Source: Riptortus pedestris
Taxonomy: Eukaryota > Arthropoda > Insecta > Hemiptera > Alydidae
DNA: 64,000 bases
Assembly: GCA_019009955.1 (NCBI GenBank)
Contig: CM032230.1
Coordinates: 5,918,501 to 5,982,500 of the forward strand
Direction: 5' to 3'
Within the stretch, counting starts at the first letter, position 1, and each line of letters begins with the position of its first letter. The translations under genes and the position numbers were made by a program. A model generated the notes under the pieces. That model saw only the letters and a program-made list of their open reading frames with translations. It was not told the origin of the DNA and did no database searches. This document shows, one piece after another, positions 58,640-64,000 of this stretch.

Positions 58640-59230
58640 AATTCGAATCTTCCTTCTTCCCTGAAATCCAGTTGAGGTATTTATATCATTATTGCCGTTC
58701 CCGAAATAAGCTGTGATGACCAAAAGTCAGGGTTTGAAACCAGGGTTGCGGTTTGAAGTCTCTTTTCCACAGTAGGTAAAGAACAGCATGAGTGAGTCGG
58801 CCCTTTTGTCAGATTGGTCCCCACCTCGTTGCCACTCCTCATTGCATGCAACTTTCGCATTTTCTGTTATTTTTCAATTCCTTGTCTATTTTTGTCGCTG
58901 TAAAAACTGCTACACCAACATTATTTAGCAGGTAAAGCCACTTTTTTATCTTATAGTTTTTGCAATTTTTAACTCTAAATCTAAATCTATGGGCAAATAC
59001 GCCTCCAATGACTTGAAAAGGCTTCAAGAAGTAAACATTTCGATAATCTCTATTATTAATATTAGTGCTTGTCTTTGAAAATACCGACAAGTAAGGAACT
59101 CGCCATTTTTTTTGCTCAACAATTTCCCCAGCCGTGAAGGCATAGATGCTATTATAGGATGAAAATGCTTTTGTAACAGGATAACTACAATTTTATGGTG
59201 TAATCCCCAGGTGGTTTTTCCTGCCAATTT
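58640..59230 (-). pseudogene. Non-LTR ORF2 C-terminal region
   Basis: Minus-strand pieces: TTWGLHHKIVVILLQKHFHP and DYRNVYFLKPFQVIGGV, counterparts of the WGL.......Y...-HP and YRTVS..ALQVIAGV segments after the RT fingers and palm in R1-like elements. GRLTHAVLYLLW and a DSNCECGG patch follow, like the GR.TH...P and C.CG tail. Stops and frame changes lie between them. Confidence 0.72.
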
Positions 59231-59479
59231 TATTTAGACACGCATACCCGTATGACAGACTTTACTCTTTAATTCTTTTAGGGTGGTTGTTAAAAGAGAA
59301 ACGTTCGCCGATCACAACCCTACGTAATTACTCTTGCGAAGCCGGATAGTAATTCCACACACATTGACGATTGGAAGGTGAATTTGAAGAAAATTTTCCC
59401 TTTTAAACAGCAATGTTTTTGTTTTAGAGGGATTCAATGCCTTATTTGTTAAGTTTTACACAACCAATCTGTATAATAT

Positions 59480-60230
59480 TATCACGGGCTTTTACTTTAT
59501 CTTCGATAGAATTTCGAGAGTTGGCTTCGTAGATAACTGCAAGGTCATCAATATAGGCTAAAGGAGTGACATCTTCTCTTCTAATATTTTAAAAACTAGC
59601 AATGGTGATGACCAGATTCCAAAGCATTGGTCCAAGTACTGAGCCTATTGGAGGGCCTCCTCGTTGGGCCCGTTTTAGTAATCATTTGGTTACACAGTCT
59701 TATGAAAAAATCCTATCCGCGAGGTAGTTTCAGAAATAATTTGTAAATATGCGTTAGGGACAATCTATATTCCTTTAGGCTCGTGTAGATCGAAGGGCCA
59801 CCCATAAAACTATCAAAGCTGCTGCGAACATTATCGCGAAGAACACGCAAAACACGTAATTCTGAGTATAACAACCAACAACTTGCCCGAAAAATATTGG
59901 TGCCTAGCACACGAATAGCGTCAGTCGTCGAACTATATCTATTCGATCCAAATTGAGGGGGGAAGACAGGTGCTCGTATCACACACTGACTACTTGGATT
60001 CCCAGTGAACTTGTGTATCAGTCCTCTAAATTTTTCCAAGAAATGGGAGGATAGCCTAATTGGTCTGTAAGAACTGGCAGAATAATCATTGCTTCCTGTG
60101 TTTTAAGTACTGCTACTATGTCAGCTTGTTTTCCAAGCAGCATAAATACGCCTTCCTTCGGGGGGGGTGGGGGGGGGGGGGGGGGGGGGCATAGACATCT
60201 ATATATAAAATAATGCCGAGTACTCAAAAG
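59480..60230 (-). pseudogene. Non-LTR reverse transcriptase remnant
   Basis: Minus-strand pieces in order: LGYPPISWKNLED (for YRPISLLP...LE), LIHKFTG, FGSNRYSSTTDAIRVL (for FGFR.GRSTTDAI..L), PPIGSVLGPMLWNLVI and LAYIDDLAVIYEAN. The YIDD box replaces the usual YADD, and GxPQGSVLGP has lost Q (PIGSVLGP). Stop codons and frameshifts make it non-functional. A G homopolymer at 60160-60189 interrupts the frame. Confidence 0.82.
60160..60189. repeat. G homopolymer within the RT remnant
   Basis: Thirty bases of G with one T, ending at a C at 60190. It creates a spurious poly-proline frame on the minus strand. Confidence 0.85.
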
Positions 60231-61069
60231 AGTACTTTTTGCATTTTTTAAATAACAGCGCCTTCTAAATCTTAATCCTGGACCAGGTTGCTTTTGTGGT
60301 GGTGGGAGGTTTGACCTTATCTAATGCCATTTTCCTATGTCCAGGAATATCCCATGCCCTGATATCACTAGTAAATTAGGCAAATTAATTTGCAGCTGGC
60401 ACGTAAAAAGAGAGTTTTGGGCACTGACTATCTTGCGAGGGGTCAAATCATGAGGAAAGCAATGATTTCTAGAATTTTTTTTTTTTTTTTTCCTGAACAG
60501 ATTTCGACAGCGTTTCTACTAGAGTAAACCGCATCACATTTAACAGAGTGATTAAATTTTTTGCTTAGGGCAATTTTTTTTTGATATGAGGCATTTCGGG
60601 TATGGGTTTTCCCCATGGGTAGTTTTTGGGCATTGTTTCTGCAATAAATGTTTTGCCATGATTTAATTTTTGCTTGTTTATTTACTTTTTAAGTTTCGGA
60701 GAGCTCAAAATAGGATTTCCATAAGATTTTCTCGTCTTTCAGGATGTTGCTCTTTTTGGAACTTCTTCGGGGTGCGTTACGAGAGTGGTTTTTCAGCTGA
60801 TGTGCGATTTTTTACTTCCACCAGGTATCCCCTTTTTCTTGCAGGGCTCCCAGATAAAGGAAGTAGTTCCCGGCATGCCAAGAGGTAGTATCGTCAGATG
60901 TTACTCGTAACAGTTTTCTCTCGAGTTGAATTGCTTCGTAATTCCGACATGCCATCTCCCCATATTATTCTCAAGGTTCTCCCAGTTATCACATTCTTTG
61001 TAGATAATCGTCACCACCCTCAGGCTTTTGTTCGGTAAGAAGTGTTTATGAAGGATTATATCAAAGGTA

Positions 61070-61780
61070 AATGTCCATATGATCGCTGGATGTCCATTGG
61101 TTGGTACTCAATTTCTATTTGCGTGTTGATGGACAATGTTGATAGAGTGAGGTCAATGTGAGATTCTCCTGTCGTTGAAAGAAGTTTGGGGAGATTCGGA
61201 ATCATTCAGCAAACACAAGTCCACTCTGTTTTAAAAACTCTTCCACAAGCTCACCCTTCTGTATCCGATATATTTCGATGCCCCATAGGATGGAGTGGGC
61301 GTTTTTGAAAAAATCCCCACCGATCACGACACAGCCCTTAAGGAAGAAAAAAGCCCGCCCTATCAGAGCAAGAATTAGTTCGGTTGAGAGGGAGAAATTG
61401 TGCATATACTCCTATTAAATTAAAATAATTTATATCATTAGAGTCAGTACATTAGCACTGAGATTTCGGGTAGATACGTCTTGCCTAAATGTAATGATTA
61501 TAATTAGGATTAAGAATAATTTATTTGCACTTTCGGGGGCCACTTCAAGGCAATGACCTTTAACTCCTATTAGTCCTGTGCCATTAATAAATACCTTGAA
61601 CGATCCTCTTTTTGTTGGTGGTTCTTGTATTAAGGCTATGTCAAGGCCATTCTTGATGGCCATTTCGAAGAATTCAGCATTACAAACTAAAGTCCTATTT
61701 TTACATTTATTTCCCGGGCATTTTGTTGGGCTATTTTATCTTATTGACTCTATCGCCATAAATTCTGTCCTTTGGTACAA
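61070..61780 (-). pseudogene. Non-LTR endonuclease domain remnant
   Basis: The minus-strand frame 61663-61430 has EMAIKNGLDIALIQEPP then TKRGSFKVF, matching the A....LDI.L.QEP motif with the catalytic Glu. The frame 61405-61202 has CVVIGGDFF, NAHSILWG, then GELVEEFLKQSGLVFAE, the GGDFNAHS..WG block. Beyond it LTLSTLSIN recalls the D.T.....-SDH end. Two frames are needed to read it. Confidence 0.82.
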
Positions 61781-61885
61781 GCCTGTATAAGAGCATTTTT
61801 TTGTGATGCTTTGGCAATCTTTGGCTGTTGCAAGGTGATATCACAGCCTCTGACTTGTTAGGCCCCGCGCGTGTGCGAATTTATG

Positions 61886-61897
61886 CAAAAATAAAAG

Positions 61898-61935
<38 letters not shown>

Positions 61936-61968
61936 AAAAAAAAAAAAAAACAAACAAAAAAATAAAAG
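61886..61968. repeat. A-rich homopolymer between ORF1 and endonuclease
   Basis: About 80 bp of A with a few other bases. On the element's strand this is a T run, so it is not its tail. A slippage expansion or a separate insertion are both possible. Confidence 0.8.
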
Positions 61969-62021
61969 CTGGCTTTATCTGTTTTTTGTTAGGCAAAGAC
62001 TGTTTCCCTTCGTGCCCTTCA

Positions 62022-62830
62022 TTAGCACAAAATTGAGCATAGCTGTTTTAGAGCTGAACAGAAGTTTTTTAAGCATGTCCCGAATCCTAGACATTTAATT
62101 GCATCTTGTATGTTCACGCCAGTCTCGTCACATTCATATCGCATTCCCAATCCAAGAAAAACGAGGACCTTCTTTTTTGAGATCGTATACGGACTTGAGG
62201 TGAACCTACTACAAACCCAATTGCACGACGGATCTTTGATTAGTGCCTTATTAAAAATTGGCTTAAAAATGTTGTTGTCCTTATTTGCCGGCCTGCGTCT
62301 CTGCTTCCTCCAAAAACATTCTGCTAGTTCGTTCAGCATATATACATCAGGTACGTCGGTATATGATCATTCCCGGCAAGTCTTTTGTAGTGGCATGTAC
62401 ACTTTAGCAAACTAGCATCTGTAGATGTTCAGTGAAAACTCACTTTCTGCTTCGTTCCAATGGTCATAAGTTGGATAATAACTCCATTATTAGTCTTAAA
62501 AAAATTTCTATTTTAATCCAGAGTTCGGAAAGTAATTATACATTCCTTATACCCTTTCTTGAGCGACTCACTATCTGGAAATTTATCTTTTGTTTTTTCC
62601 GTTTGCTGGACAACAACAGTCCCCATATTTTCTATATTGCTTCTAATATTTCGGCGAATGTTGGTTTTTGGATGGCTGTGGATTGATGTGTGGCCTATTG
62701 GCGCCCCTGCAAGCTCTTGCTGGAGTTGTTTTTTCAACAGCTTCTTGAACAGTGTCGTTACTGGTGTTTCAGAAAGTCCAGTGAAAAAGGTGGTTTTGAA
62801 CTTGCTCTCTATTCAATTTAGTTCCTTTTA
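62022..62830 (-). pseudogene. Non-LTR ORF1 (gag-like) remnant
   Basis: Minus-strand frames 62737-62513 (SHPKTNIRRNIRSNIENMGT, VVVQQTEKTKDKFPDSESLK) and 62339-62022 (SKKKVLVFLGLGMRYECDET). Their place upstream of the endonuclease and the '.VVV.P...KT.D....' pattern suit a Jockey/R1 ORF1. No CCHC knuckles are legible. Confidence 0.55.
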
Positions 62831-63113
62831 TTTTCTAGTTCTTCATTTTTCCCCGTTAAAATCTTGCGTTCTCGATCACCAAATAAATTAGCATTTTTTT
62901 CAAGATCCTCTGGCTTGCGTCATAAATGAAATCTGCTGTAACCTACGTAATTTCTTTGGTTTGGCGTACCAATAAATGCTCGCTCAAGGGAAATTTTATT
63001 ATAGCTGCATTTTTTCTATTTAATATATCCGAAATATAATTTTCAGGGCGTGTTCCCTCAGGCAAAGCTTCTGGCTGGTGGCCGTGGTCTCGGAATTTGG
63101 CGGGAACGTTTAC

Positions 63114-63174
63114 CTACCTCTATGCTGCTGTCCCACCTCTATGCCGCTACCTACCTCTAAGGCCGCTACCTAAC
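63114..63174. repeat. Short imperfect tandem, ~20 bp unit
   Basis: TACCTACCTCTATGCTGCTG and CTACCTCTAAGGCCGCTACC are related units in about three copies. Confidence 0.6.
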
Positions 63175-64000
63175 TAGCTCCGTTCCCTTCTCCTATCGTA
63201 AACCGAAATTACCTCCGTTAGGACGTCTGTCTATTAGCTCGCTTTCCAGTCATTTAAAGGCACCAAATAAACCCCTTTGTCACGTCTTATTGTTACACTA
63301 ACTAATATAAAAATAATCTTCAATGAGAGTATAATTTATGTAAAACGGATATTAAAGTACATAGTATTTAGGAATAATATAGATGACTAAATAAGTATGA
63401 ATTTATAAATAAAGGTCAATTTGTAAATTCCCTAAGTATATAAATTCTAATTCTAAATTCTAAACAATATAAGAACGTTAAGCTATAATAAACATAACGA
63501 CCTTTAAATACTAAACTAGCGTAAAGAGGGTATTATTTCCCTTTGGAGATATATCAAAATCAAAACGTTTTTAAAGTCTAGAATCAAACGGAAAAAACCT
63601 CTCCTAAATTATCTTAAAACACTAATTACGGGCTTTAAAACAAACCTAATAAAATATAACCGAGAAACTGAAATTAACTCTAAATCTCTTAAATTACAAT
63701 ATATTAAAATTAGCTAATAAAGACTTAAACGGAATAATACAAATGAAAAGGGTTTATGTTTACCTTCAAAATGGTCCTCGCAATCTAACAGAAAATAATT
63801 TACTAATTAAAGCACATTCCCTCTCTTCTGAATAGTTTCTAGATAGGTATCGCTAGTGTTGCATGAAGCAAACATTTCTAATTGAACACACTATAAAGAT
63901 TAGAAAATAGTTAATACACTTTAACGGTTAAAAAATAGCAAATAAATCGGGAGCACGATATAACACGCACCGACCTCACAGCACCTTCTCTCTCTGCGCT
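63175..64000. other. AT-rich end of window, nothing recognised
   Basis: Possibly the 5' flank of the retroelement. No ORF, repeat family or RNA gene seen. Confidence 0.35.

Overview
This is a 64 kb stretch of an AT-rich metazoan nuclear genome, most likely an arthropod and probably an insect. The evidence is a spliced terminal exon of integrin-linked kinase (ILK) whose peptide reads like insect ILK, plus dense Helitrons, Helentron-derived elements, tRNA-type SINEs, degraded hAT, mariner and non-LTR elements, and long TA microsatellites. I cannot name the species. No bacterial-type genes, CRISPR array or rRNA were found.

Layout. 1-2.6 kb: the end of ILK (last intron, last exon, 3' UTR). 2.6-9 kb: AT-rich intergenic DNA with a dead hAT transposase and two SINEs. 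9-29 kb: a mosaic of HINE-like (non-autonomous Helentron) elements on both strands, a four-level nest of insertions (13.6-16.2 kb), a solo LTR, a 2.4 kb tandem repeat array (23.9-26.2 kb) and a probable LTR-retrotransposon remnant. 29.7-41.4 kb: one inverted and six head-to-tail Helitron copies or ends with canonical CTAG termini, one carrying a HINE. 42-57 kb: more HINEs, three related 5'-truncated non-LTR copies counting the one at 9 kb, an unclassified terminal-inverted-repeat transposon and a mariner-like remnant. 57-63 kb: a polypyrimidine tract, a 226-nt T run and a long degenerate non-LTR retrotransposon on the minus strand.

The dominant system is the HINE family. Copies begin TTAGCAGATTTCCC and end with GGGAAATCTGCT followed by a short ACGCAG/CTGCGT hairpin and GACGGACTTTT. 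The 5' end is thus an inverted repeat of a 3' subterminal block, the asymmetric terminal inverted repeat described for Helentron/Helitron2 elements. None encodes Rep/helicase. Paralogous empty sites inside the window confirm the boundaries. Their internal (TA)n tracts have been reused as landing sites by a Helitron (A/T target) and a mariner-like element (TA target).

Between repeat blocks lie at least four islands (12.9-13.5, 26.2-26.8, 41.5-42.1, 49.7-50.6 kb) free of recognised repeats; three carry dense transcription-factor-like motif clusters. They are the best candidates for functional non-coding DNA. Only the ILK exon is supported as a live host coding sequence.
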